A stretch of DNA of 64,000 bases from Sphingobacterium paucimobilis HER1398 (GTDB lineage Bacteria; Bacteroidota; Bacteroidia; Sphingobacteriales; Sphingobacteriaceae): assembly GCF_000416985.1 (NCBI RefSeq), contig NZ_ATDL01000002.1:62001-126000 (forward strand), read 5' to 3'. Positions within the stretch are counted from its first letter, which is position 1. The number at the start of each line of letters is the position of its first letter. A model generated the notes under the pieces. The model was not told the origin of the DNA, made no database searches, and was given only the letters and a program-made list of their open reading frames with translations. Positions 10,439 to 19,265 of the stretch are shown piece by piece. The position numbers and the translations under genes were made by a program.

Positions 10439-10452
10439 CCTTTCAGATAGTA

Positions 10453-10483
10453 CAAAAGTAGTGTTTTTTTTTGAAAAACACAA
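10453..10483 (-). promoter_or_regulatory. Promoter of rimP-nusA-infB
   Basis: On the minus strand TTG (10481-10483), a 20-bp spacer and TACTTTTG (10453-10460) match the Bacteroidota housekeeping consensus TTG/TAnnTTTG exactly. Transcription should start near 10446, about 8 nt before the leader hairpin. Confidence 0.75.
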
Positions 10484-10550
10484 CTCTGTTCTATATTTTT
10501 TCAATACTTGCCTCATCTCGAACCAATGAAAACATCTTAACGCCTTTTAG

Positions 10551-11330
10551 TTAGGGATTTTTAGTATCTACCACAGCACTGATTGTCTTCTGCATCTGCG
10601 CCATCATTGCTGTAAGAGACTCCATAGTTGGTTCGCTACTTGGCTCTGGAAATTCCGTAGATATATAAGCCTTGGCCTTCCATATCTCCAAAATCTCGTC
10701 GGCAGCAACCCAATACGGCTCATACACCTTATTATCCGACACCAACTTCAATCCTTTATCGTCTTTATATTTGAATGCAATACGTTTATATACAATACCG
10801 TCATTTTGGGACAATACAATATACGTCTGCCCCGGCTTCACGTCGTGCCAATTCTCCACATATTCTGCAACAACGATAGAACCTGACGGGAGCGGCAACA
10901 TCGAATCTCCTTTTATCTCAAACGCCCTGTAAGTACCCTGTTTGAAAATCGGCAAGGAGAACCTTGGCAATTCTCTCACAAATTCAGGATCGCCATAGCC
11001 ATTCAGATATCCTGCACTGGCCTTCGTTGGCACCAACTCGATATTCTCCCTATCATCCCCATCCACTGTAACACTTAGCACGCGCAGATTAGAGGCATTA
11101 CTTTTAGGAACAGGCTTCCAGTTCTCATCTATCTGGTCATTGACCAACTCATCCATCGACAACTCGTAATACTCTGCTATTTTTTTTAGCAGCTCATACT
11201 TAGGCTCCGCACGATCCTCCTCGTAGGCGCCTACAGAAGCACGCTTAATCTCCATAACATCAGCAAATTGCTGCTGTGTCAGTTTGCTCTTTTTTCTTAA
11301 GAACTTGAGGTTTGATGAAATGTTTGACAT
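10551..11330 (-). CDS. XRE-family repressor with S24 (LexA-like) peptidase domain
   Basis: The gene is read from the ATG at 11330 (259 residues); an upstream in-frame extension is hydrophobic, AT-rich and overlaps the divergent gene, so it is discarded. Residues about 5-60 are a helix-turn-helix (SKLTQQQFADVMEIKRASVGAYE). Residues about 150-230 are an S24 domain with catalytic serine in IKGDSMLPLPSGS and lysine in GIVYKRIAF, the Ser-Lys dyad of self-cleaving repressors. Such proteins repress stress or mobile-element genes until cleaved. No prophage lies beside it; the divergent neighbour is a small GIY-YIG-like protein, which may be its target. Confidence 0.88.
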   Translation of the reverse strand: MSNISSNLKFLRKKSKLTQQQFADVMEIKRASVGAYEEDRAEPKYELLKKIAEYYELSMDELVNDQIDENWKPVPKSNASNLRVLSVTVDGDDRENIELVPTKASAGYLNGYGDPEFVRELPRFSLPIFKQGTYRAFEIKGDSMLPLPSGSIVVAEYVENWHDVKPGQTYIVLSQNDGIVYKRIAFKYKDDKGLKLVSDNKVYEPYWVAADEILEIWKAKAYISTEFPEPSSEPTMESLTAMMAQMQKTISAVVDTKNP

Positions 11331-11434
11331 AAAGTATTTTAAAATATATTTTTTGAAAACTAAATTTATTAGTATTATTGTGCCAATAAAATTAGTAAAA
11401 AATATAATCACCACCAAATAATTTAGTATATCAC

Positions 11435-11776
11435 ATGAAAAAACACCTAATTTACATCGCAACGGACCCTAACAGAGCCTATGTAGAGGCAGGTTATACA
11501 CAGGATTTAATTGCACAATCCGCCAATCTACAATTTCACTCCATTCGCAACACAGGCAAGCTGCCTAAATTCAACCGTATTGTACATGTAGAAGAATTTA
11601 CTTCTTTTGAGAGTGCGCAAAAGCGTTTGATGGAACTTACCCACTTCACCCGCATGCAAAAAGAACGCTTGATCCGAAAACACAATCCAAACTGGCTGAA
11701 CATAACTTCTTCTTGCGGCGCGATCAGCAATCATCCGACAGTGCGTGTTGCCCAGGCTCTTGCTGCCGCTTACTAA
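11435..11776 (+). CDS. Small GIY-YIG-superfamily-like protein, probably catalytically degenerate
   Basis: A 113-residue protein. The start HLIYIATDPNRAYVEAGYTQDL and the end VEEFTSFESAQKRLMELTHF, followed by ERLIRKHNPNW, follow the layout of the UPF0213 branch of GIY-YIG domains (strand GIY, strand YIG, helix, then a K/R-rich helix and NPNW). The YIG motif is replaced by VEAGYT, and the arginine and glutamate expected for catalysis are not obvious. It is cytosolic and divergent from the S24 repressor with a 104-bp gap. A DNA-binding role without cleavage is possible. Confidence is good that it is a gene, moderate on the family. Confidence 0.65.
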   Translation: MKKHLIYIATDPNRAYVEAGYTQDLIAQSANLQFHSIRNTGKLPKFNRIVHVEEFTSFESAQKRLMELTHFTRMQKERLIRKHNPNWLNITSSCGAISNHPTVRVAQALAAAY

Positions 11777-11825
11777 GGTTACTGGCAGCTTTCAGTGATA
11801 TACGACCAGATTATACAACAAAAAA

Positions 11826-11848
11826 TGTCACTAATCGGATTAGTGACA
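11826..11848. repeat. Perfect inverted repeat downstream of the GIY-YIG-like gene
   Basis: TGTCACTAAT-CGG-ATTAGTGACA, a 10-bp stem with a 3-nt loop. No T run follows on either strand. It may be an RNA 3' end or a protein-binding palindrome. Confidence 0.6.
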
Positions 11849-11868
11849 TACTACAACAGCTATACTAT

Positions 11869-11907
11869 AAAAAAAGGCGTTGTTTAAACCTAAGTCTAAA
11901 CAACGCC
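11869..11907 (-). terminator. Intrinsic terminator of the 11952-15059 gene
   Basis: GGCGTTGTTTA / TAAACAACGCC, an 11-bp stem with a 10-nt loop, followed on the minus strand by seven T. It lies about 45 nt after the stop codon. Confidence 0.88.
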
Positions 11908-11951
11908 CCCTTAACAACCTCAACATATATCGCATATGTTATAGGTATAGA

Positions 11952-14900
11952 CTACCATCCTGGCGCAAAGTTTAATCCGAATGTTCCAAATTTAGAACGT
12001 GTCTTTTGGAATGGTATCGCATAATAGGGTTCCAGTATCATTGCGCCAAACAGATTTATGCGCAACGACACCCCAGCACTGAATACCGGCACCCTTACAT
12101 TGGGATCATATCGCTCAATAGTTTCTCCCCCTACAACCTCTGTTATAAGATCGCTATCATCTTTCTTCATTTTAATAGTATTTCCCCCCTTCCAAGCCAA
12201 ACCGCCATCAATAAAGAAGTTAAGATCCGAGAATAAAAATCCCGATTTGACTACAGCCAATTTTTCAGGGCCTGTAAACGGCAAACGCAATTCCATATTA
12301 GCAATCACCATTCGAGATCCCATCAGATCCGAAAAACTCACCTTCCCAGTCGCGTCAAAATTTCCTGTTTCATACCCCCTGATCATATACGGATACCCTA
12401 TGTATAGCGGATACAAGGCATCTTCATCCTTCCCTGTACGCATATAAGAATATACACGCCCTGCTACCGTCACAGGCTTGAATCGATGGTACTTTCGCAG
12501 GTCCACATTCCATGCGGTAAATGTATAATCACCGAAATACTGCTCTACACCTAAGCGATACCGGTAGCCGTGCAATGGGGCAGCGATACCGAACACCGCA
12601 TTGTCACCGACTAGACCAGTATTAATCTGCTGTATAGTAAATGGCTTCAGACTTCTAAAGCCTAGTTTTTCAGCTTCTTCATTTGGTATCTTTTGCCTGT
12701 CACCGTATCCATAATAGTAACTCTGTCTCCATTTATCCACCCTGTAACTATGTCTTGATATGGCTGCCCCCATCTCTACCCGGTGGTGCCGATTAAATGG
12801 ATACGCCACAAACGCCTCTGCCTGCGTCTGGAAATTACGGACCAAATAAGTATTTAGCGACAGCTCTTCTTGCCCTCTGCCGAAATCCTCCATTTCATAC
12901 AGGTTGTACCCTGACATATAAGGAATATGCGACAATGCGCCACCCCAATTGATACGACTGCGCTGATTGATATAAGCTACCTGCCCTCCAAAATCATAGA
13001 TCTCTCCATTGATATTCAGAGCTGCAAAAATCTGGTTATATCCAAGAATATCCGAGAACATTCCTTGGATACCAGTAGATATCCCTGCACCATAACGGGA
13101 TCCTACCGACATTCCTACACCACTGTTTGCCAAGTAATCCAATTTGAACTTGGGAGCATATGCGATGTTATTGATTTGCTGATCATCTATTCTCCCAAAG
13201 ACATTAAAATTACGCAGATTGGTATTAACCACATTCACCCCTCTGCTCACCAATGGCGGCAACATCGCTGCCGTAAAATCGCTTACAGTCCCATCGACAG
13301 CGACTGCTTCAAAATCGCTGCTTTTGGCTTTGTAAACATTATATTTCCCTTTCTTAAAATAAGAATATACAATTTCATCTTTATCTGAGATACTCATTGC
13401 TGGTGAATATTCAGTGATCCCGGATATCCCTGTAAAGTAATCTGTAAGCCGCTCGACTGTGCCCGAAGCAATCAGATAGCGGTACATATTACGGTATCCA
13501 TCACCATTGGACAAAAAGTAGATTTCCTGTCCATTGGATGAAAAATGCGGATTCAGGTTATTCGCTCCCGGAAACACATTTATATTTTTGATTTCTCCTG
13601 TAGCCACGGTCAAAACCGCCAGACTCATTGGGATATCCACCTCTTTGCTATTTCCCTGCAGCGCCAATCGATCCGTACTGAATACGATATACTTACCGTC
13701 TCTCGAGTAGCTTGGTTGAAAATCCGAATACACATCATTCGTCAGCTGTGTGACTTTCTTCGTGTTCAAGTTGTATGTATACAGATCCGAATGTCCGTTG
13801 CTCAGCCCCGAAAACGCCAGCGTCTCTCCATCCGGCGACCAGGTTATATTCGCAAATTCTACGATTTCTCCCATAGCCTGCACCGACAGCACCTTTCCTG
13901 TCTCCACATCCACCGTCATCAGCTTACTCTTGCCCTCACTGAATACCGAGAAGGCAAACTTTTTACTATCCGGAGAAAACGTCCCTGCCGATTCTAAGAA
14001 ACTAAACTCATCGATATCCTTACTCGTCAGCTTGCTCCCCAGTTTTCGGATCATTGTTCCCGTATTCGCATCCGCCAGATAGAGATCTATACTGAACATA
14101 TCCTTTTCCGACATGTAAGCCACATACTTACCGTCTGGAGATATCGTCGGCGATACATTCATATTCCCTGCATTCGAACTGTTTAGCAAAGACACCCCTA
14201 TAGGTCGCGATGTCGTGTCTTTACCCAAGTTACGGTACATATTCTCCATGCTGTTCTTCCATAGCGTAGATACCGTCTGTGCATCATAGCCAAATACCCG
14301 ACGCATCGCATTATCGTAGCCATATTTTGCTGTTTCTATAAAGAGTGGCATGATCACCGTATCACCATATGTAGATCCTATATACGACCAAAAAGCCTGT
14401 CCATAGCGATAGGGAAAATAATTATGGGACTGCTCCGTCATCTGCTTGAGCGACGGGATATCATTATTCACATAAGCATCACGCATCCACATCGATGTAA
14501 AAGCATCCTTCTTCCCGATCGAAAAATACTCAGCCATACCTTCCACCATCCACAGTGGTATATTGCCTATATTCTCCAATCGTGTAGAATCCGTTCCCTC
14601 CATAAGGACCCTATATTGAAATGCGTGAACCATTTCGTGTCCCAATACATGTCGTGTCTGCTGGTTGATCTGCATAACAGGCATCACCACCCGTTGCTTG
14701 AATGCCTCCGTCACACCGCCCGTCCCCACGCCTATCTCTCCTGAGATAGCTGTAGTCTGCTGAAATTCCGGATGGTTGCTGTAGACGATAATTGGGTTTT
14801 TACGCGAAAAAGTGTCCTGAAACACCTGTTGGTGCAGCTCATACCACACCTCCGATTCTTTTGCCAACCAGCGAATCAAGCTGTCATTTTTCGAATAATA

Positions 14901-15059
14901 ATAGAGATTAAAATGTGGCGTATCGTAGACCTTAAAATTCAGCTTCTTATAGCGCATTTTATTCTGTCCAAAATACTGCGCCTGGACAGATATACCCAAC
15001 AGGAGCAACATACAGCATGTCAACGCTAATTTGGCGAGGTACCGCATAATTCCATTCAT
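11952..15059 (-). CDS. Outer-membrane protein: gluzincin-like domain, TolB-like propeller, Omp85/D15-like barrel
   Basis: A 1035-residue exported protein in three parts. After a signal peptide (to about residue 28, VQAQ) there is a metallopeptidase-MA-like domain with HEMVHAFQY (HExxH) and the downstream WMVEGMAEYFS that supplies the third zinc ligand, so the active site looks intact. Residues about 290-600 are PD40/TolB-type propeller repeats (ISPDGKYVAYMS, WSPDGETLAFSG, YSRDGKYIVFST). From about 640 to the end is a beta barrel of the surface-antigen D15 type (GGLAWKGGN, RINLFGAMILEPYYAIPF). It is monocistronic, downstream of the PBP1a gene. A role in cleaving or assembling envelope proteins is inferred only. 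Confidence 0.85.
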   Translation of the reverse strand: MNGIMRYLAKLALTCCMLLLLGISVQAQYFGQNKMRYKKLNFKVYDTPHFNLYYYSKNDSLIRWLAKESEVWYELHQQVFQDTFSRKNPIIVYSNHPEFQQTTAISGEIGVGTGGVTEAFKQRVVMPVMQINQQTRHVLGHEMVHAFQYRVLMEGTDSTRLENIGNIPLWMVEGMAEYFSIGKKDAFTSMWMRDAYVNNDIPSLKQMTEQSHNYFPYRYGQAFWSYIGSTYGDTVIMPLFIETAKYGYDNAMRRVFGYDAQTVSTLWKNSMENMYRNLGKDTTSRPIGVSLLNSSNAGNMNVSPTISPDGKYVAYMSEKDMFSIDLYLADANTGTMIRKLGSKLTSKDIDEFSFLESAGTFSPDSKKFAFSVFSEGKSKLMTVDVETGKVLSVQAMGEIVEFANITWSPDGETLAFSGLSNGHSDLYTYNLNTKKVTQLTNDVYSDFQPSYSRDGKYIVFSTDRLALQGNSKEVDIPMSLAVLTVATGEIKNINVFPGANNLNPHFSSNGQEIYFLSNGDGYRNMYRYLIASGTVERLTDYFTGISGITEYSPAMSISDKDEIVYSYFKKGKYNVYKAKSSDFEAVAVDGTVSDFTAAMLPPLVSRGVNVVNTNLRNFNVFGRIDDQQINNIAYAPKFKLDYLANSGVGMSVGSRYGAGISTGIQGMFSDILGYNQIFAALNINGEIYDFGGQVAYINQRSRINWGGALSHIPYMSGYNLYEMEDFGRGQEELSLNTYLVRNFQTQAEAFVAYPFNRHHRVEMGAAISRHSYRVDKWRQSYYYGYGDRQKIPNEEAEKLGFRSLKPFTIQQINTGLVGDNAVFGIAAPLHGYRYRLGVEQYFGDYTFTAWNVDLRKYHRFKPVTVAGRVYSYMRTGKDEDALYPLYIGYPYMIRGYETGNFDATGKVSFSDLMGSRMVIANMELRLPFTGPEKLAVVKSGFLFSDLNFFIDGGLAWKGGNTIKMKKDDSDLITEVVGGETIERYDPNVRVPVFSAGVSLRINLFGAMILEPYYAIPFQKTRSKFGTFGLNFAPGW

Positions 15060-15098
15060 AATTGCATGTAATTTATAATCGAATAAATCTATAACTAA

Positions 15099-17462
15099 TT
15101 AAGGTAAGTTGTTATTTCTATTTTCTTGTGCACTGCCTCGATTCGCCTCAACTTCCACCTGCGCAGGACGCACCTCTTCGAGCTCCGGAAGCACCACTCC
15201 TTCATCTTCTTCATCCGTATTACTGACACTATCCGTTGGCTGTTCTACACGTATACGCGGACTTGGGCAGCGGTAATCTTTCTTGATCTCAACAGTAGAT
15301 TCCGGAAACTTGCCAAATGTTACCCCCAATTCAGGATGTTTGTACAATTCTTCCATAAATAAAGCATAGATAGGAAGCGCAGTCTTAGATCCTTCCCCCG
15401 TAGCCGAGTTCTTAAAATGTATACTCTGCTCATCACAGCCTACCCATACACCTGCCACCAAATCTTTGGTCACCCCCATATACCAGCCATCGACATAGTC
15501 TGAAGAGGTCCCTGTTTTACCACCTATTTCATTACCATTCTTAAACAAATCCCATTCCCACAATGCCTGTGATGTACCACCAGGTTCCTCCACAGTCCCC
15601 CTTAACATATACGTCATCAACCAAGCATTTTCCGGATTGATCACCTGTTTTTGCTCGGATTTAAATGTAGCTATCGTACTACCATCCATTCCTACAATCT
15701 TAGAAACCAATACTGGATCCGTCTTTTTCCCTGCATTCATGAATGTAGCGTACGCTTTTACCATTTCAAAAACAGACACATCATTCGACCCCAGTCCTAC
15801 GGAAGGAACGGACTCCAATTTGCTATCAATACCACATAGATGAGCTACATCGACTACCTTATCCCAACCTACAGCGTCCGTCACCTGTGCTGTAATCGTA
15901 TTCAACGATCGCGCCATCGCCCAACGGAGCGACATCTCCCGGTACGACACACTCCAATCTGCATTCTTAGGTTCCCACACCTCATGTTCCCCCTTTTTAT
16001 TGGTAAATTCAATCTTCACAGGCTTATCCGTAAACTTGTCGCATGGAGACATGCCGGATTCCAGAGCCGCCATATACGCAAACGGTTTGAACGTAGACCC
16101 CGCCTGCCGCTTAGCTTGGTTGACATGATCAAACTTATAGTATTCGTGGTTGATCCCACCGACCCACACTTTAATCTCGCCATTATAGGGATTCATCGCC
16201 ATCATCCCTGTATTCAGCATCATCAGATAATGCTTCAGCGAGTCCATCGTCGAATAGTTCACTTTCTCCATACCCTGCCATGTAAACACCTCCATCTCCT
16301 TCTTTTTGCGCAACTCCGTGAACACACTGTCTTCGTTATTATGGTATTTGCGCATCAAATCCGAGTATATCGGCAACTTACGAGCATGATTTTCCAAAAA
16401 TTCCGGAATCACCTTCCCTTCCTTGTCCCGCCATGGTTCCTCACTACCCCAGGTATTCTTTAGACGTCGCTGCAACTCTTCCATACGATCCGTGACCACC
16501 TTCTCCGCCATCTTCTGCATCCGCGAATCGATTGTTGTATAAATCTTAAGTCCAGCTTTATAAATATCAATTTCATTATCCTGGCTCCATTTTTCCAACC
16601 AACGTTCTACAGCCGAGCGGATATAAGAATCGTTGCCATCGATATTATCTTTATAGTTCAGGTCCAAGCGTAACGAATCCTTCGATAAGTCCGCTACCTG
16701 CGCCTGTGTGAGGTAACCCGATTTTTCCATCTGCGCCAGCACCACATTGCGACGCTGCATGGCATTCTTTGGGTTACGGATCGGATTGTATATCGTCGTT
16801 CCTTTCAGCATACCGACCAGCAACGCACTTTCATTCACATCCAACATACTCGGTTGTTTATTAAAATAACGGATCGAAGCCGATTTTATGCCGTAGGCAT
16901 TATTGCTGAATGAGACTGTATTCAAGTACATGGTAATGATTTCATCCTTACTATATCTTGTTTCCAGCTTATAGGCTGTCATCCATTCTTTATATTTGGT
17001 GATCAGGATACTCAGCCCTGGCACCTTGCTCAAATAGCCTTGTGCATTGGTATACCTTGTTTTGAAAAGATTTTTGGCGAGCTGTTGCGTGATGGTACTC
17101 GCACCTCTGGGATCCCCTTTCAATGTCGAGACCGCTCCCGATACCAGCCCCATAAAATCCACCCCATTATGCTTATAGAAACGGACATCCTCTGTGGCGA
17201 TCAGCGCATCCAATACATGTTTAGAGATGCTATCAAAGGGTACAGGGTCTCTGTCCTCCTCAAAATACCGCCCGATCAACACCGAATCTGCTGTATAGAC
17301 CTCTGAAGCCACATTGAGCGTGGGCATTACGATATCATTCTTTGTTGGTGAATAGCCGAATAGACCTAAGAAATTGAGTTGTACTGCACAAGTAAACAAT
17401 ATGATGCTATAAACAACAATCAGCACATATCGCAATAATCTATTTTTAACACGTCTAAACAT
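15099..17462 (-). CDS. Bifunctional class A penicillin-binding protein (PBP1a type)
   Basis: A 787-residue peptidoglycan synthase anchored by one N-terminal membrane helix (about 8-32). The GT51 glycosyltransferase is at about 60-240 with ATEDVRFYKHNGVD and GASTITQQLAKNLF. The transpeptidase is at about 430-700 with the nucleophile serine in RQAGSTFKPFAY, ARSLN as SxN and GGKTGTSSDY as KTG. The tail after 730 is acidic and Pro/Glu/Asn-rich. All catalytic motifs are present. It lies 39 nt upstream of the outer-membrane propeller-barrel gene on the same strand, so the two may share a transcript. Confidence 0.96.
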   Translation of the reverse strand: MFRRVKNRLLRYVLIVVYSIILFTCAVQLNFLGLFGYSPTKNDIVMPTLNVASEVYTADSVLIGRYFEEDRDPVPFDSISKHVLDALIATEDVRFYKHNGVDFMGLVSGAVSTLKGDPRGASTITQQLAKNLFKTRYTNAQGYLSKVPGLSILITKYKEWMTAYKLETRYSKDEIITMYLNTVSFSNNAYGIKSASIRYFNKQPSMLDVNESALLVGMLKGTTIYNPIRNPKNAMQRRNVVLAQMEKSGYLTQAQVADLSKDSLRLDLNYKDNIDGNDSYIRSAVERWLEKWSQDNEIDIYKAGLKIYTTIDSRMQKMAEKVVTDRMEELQRRLKNTWGSEEPWRDKEGKVIPEFLENHARKLPIYSDLMRKYHNNEDSVFTELRKKKEMEVFTWQGMEKVNYSTMDSLKHYLMMLNTGMMAMNPYNGEIKVWVGGINHEYYKFDHVNQAKRQAGSTFKPFAYMAALESGMSPCDKFTDKPVKIEFTNKKGEHEVWEPKNADWSVSYREMSLRWAMARSLNTITAQVTDAVGWDKVVDVAHLCGIDSKLESVPSVGLGSNDVSVFEMVKAYATFMNAGKKTDPVLVSKIVGMDGSTIATFKSEQKQVINPENAWLMTYMLRGTVEEPGGTSQALWEWDLFKNGNEIGGKTGTSSDYVDGWYMGVTKDLVAGVWVGCDEQSIHFKNSATGEGSKTALPIYALFMEELYKHPELGVTFGKFPESTVEIKKDYRCPSPRIRVEQPTDSVSNTDEEDEGVVLPELEEVRPAQVEVEANRGSAQENRNNNLP

Positions 17463-17689
17463 GCGGTAAATATGGATAAAATGTTTTAAAATCCTATGTT
17501 TTAGAAAACAAAAAGAACAGCACGTGAATAAAATTAACTAATTTTAACAAACTCTAATAATAGGTTGAAATAACCTGATTTAACCTTTTGATTTCTCACT
17601 GGAAGACGACATCATTCCATTCTTAATTAAATAAACAAGAGTTAATCTCGGTATAAATCATTATTTTTACCCGTGTAATTAACTTAGAC

Positions 17690-19150
17690 ATGTTAAAACA
17701 GACATTACAGCAAAAACTATTACAAAAACTATCGCCGCAACAGATACAATTTATCAAGCTTTTGCAGGTACCTACAGCTTCATTGGACACCCGTGTCAAG
17801 GAAGAATTAGAAGAAAATCCAGCACTAGAAGATGGTAGTCTGACCAACATGACTGATCCTGTAGAAGAATATCCCGACAAAGATCCCGATGAATACGATA
17901 GCAGTGAAGACTCTTTTGACGATGAATTCAGTGTAGAAGACTATATACAAGAAGATGATTACAAGGATTATGGGAGCAATTACTCCAGTGATGATGAAGA
18001 TGAACAGCGCGAAATGCCAATCGCTATACAAGATTCTTTTTTCGAACGGCTGCAGAGCCAACTCGATCTCTTGGCACTGAATGACAAACAATATTTAATT
18101 GGCAATCAACTCATAGGAAGTCTTGACGACGACGGCTACTTAAGGCGTCCTATACTTTCACTTATTGATGATTTGGCTTTTTCCCAGAACCTGATGGCCG
18201 AAGAGCACGAGGTAGAAGAGATGTTGCATATCATACAAGCTTTTGAACCTGCAGGTATTGGAGCTCGTGATTTACAAGAATGTCTCCTTATACAGCTGCG
18301 CAAGAAGGATCAGCACAATCCTGTGGTCCAGCAAGCGATGCGTGTGGTACAAGATTATCTGGATGAATTCACAAAAAAACATTACGATAAGATTGAAAAA
18401 CAACTGGATGTAAATTCTGAAGAGTTAAAAGAAATCATCAACGAAATTCTGAAGCTGAATCCCAAACCTGGAGATTCCGCAGCAGCAGCAGGCAAACAGC
18501 TACAGATTATCCCTGATTTCCATATCAGTAATGACGATGGCGTATTGCATCTTACACTCAATGGTCGCAATGCCCCCGAGCTACGTGTATCACGTTCCTA
18601 TCAAGAGATGTTTGAACATTACGAAAAGGCAGAGAAGAACGACAAAAAGATGAAAGAAGCCGTGCAGTTTGTCAAGCAAAAGCTAGACTCTGCAAAATGG
18701 TTTATCGATGCGATCAAGCAACGTCAACAGACATTGCTCAAAACGATGAATGCCATTATGGAGTTTCAGTACGACTACTTCCTCACTGGGGATGACCGTA
18801 TGCTCAAACCCATGATCTTAAAAGATATTGCCGAAGAAATCGACATGGATATCTCTACCGTATCCCGTGTTGCCAATTCCAAATATGTACAGACCGAGTT
18901 CGGAACTTTCCTTCTAAAGTCATTTTTCTCCGAAGCTATACAGACCGACTCAGGAGAAGAGGTCTCCAACAAGGAAGTCAAGAAAATATTAGAAGAATGC
19001 ATTTCCAACGAAGACAAGCGTAAGCCCTTGGCAGACGAAAAGCTGACCGAGATCCTCAAAGACAAGGGGTATACTATTGCCAGGCGAACCGTAGCTAAGT
19101 ACCGCGAAGCCCTGAATATCCCTGTCGCAAGGCTTCGAAAAGAACTTTAA
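17690..19150 (+). CDS. rpoN: RNA polymerase sigma-54 factor
   Basis: A 486-residue alternative sigma factor. Region I is the Gln/Leu-rich N-terminus (LKQTLQQKLLQKLSPQQIQF) that contacts enhancer-binding ATPases. An acidic region II spans about 50-110 (many D/E). The core-binding region is at about 120-300, the HTH near 370-400 (DISTVSRVANSKYVQTEFG) and the RpoN box ARRTVAKYREAL is at about 465. No sigma-54 activator gene is in the window. Divergent from the PBP1a gene with a 227-bp gap; followed by a strong hairpin. Confidence 0.97.
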   Translation: MLKQTLQQKLLQKLSPQQIQFIKLLQVPTASLDTRVKEELEENPALEDGSLTNMTDPVEEYPDKDPDEYDSSEDSFDDEFSVEDYIQEDDYKDYGSNYSSDDEDEQREMPIAIQDSFFERLQSQLDLLALNDKQYLIGNQLIGSLDDDGYLRRPILSLIDDLAFSQNLMAEEHEVEEMLHIIQAFEPAGIGARDLQECLLIQLRKKDQHNPVVQQAMRVVQDYLDEFTKKHYDKIEKQLDVNSEELKEIINEILKLNPKPGDSAAAAGKQLQIIPDFHISNDDGVLHLTLNGRNAPELRVSRSYQEMFEHYEKAEKNDKKMKEAVQFVKQKLDSAKWFIDAIKQRQQTLLKTMNAIMEFQYDYFLTGDDRMLKPMILKDIAEEIDMDISTVSRVANSKYVQTEFGTFLLKSFFSEAIQTDSGEEVSNKEVKKILEECISNEDKRKPLADEKLTEILKDKGYTIARRTVAKYREALNIPVARLRKEL

Positions 19151-19158
19151 AAAACTAC

Positions 19159-19203
19159 AAACTATTTTTCCTTCTTCCCAAAAAGAACAAGGAAAAATAG
19201 TTT
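19159..19203 (+). terminator. Long hairpin after rpoN
   Basis: A 15-bp perfect stem, AAACTATTTTTCCTT paired with its complement, around a 15-nt loop starts 9 nt after the rpoN stop. The T run after it is weak (CCTTTAA), so it may be a 3'-end-stabilising hairpin or an inefficient terminator. Confidence 0.65.
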
Positions 19204-19265
19204 CCTTTAACAATAACCCATAAAAAATCACTATCTTGTAGTTGCTTAACAACTGATAATAGTGT

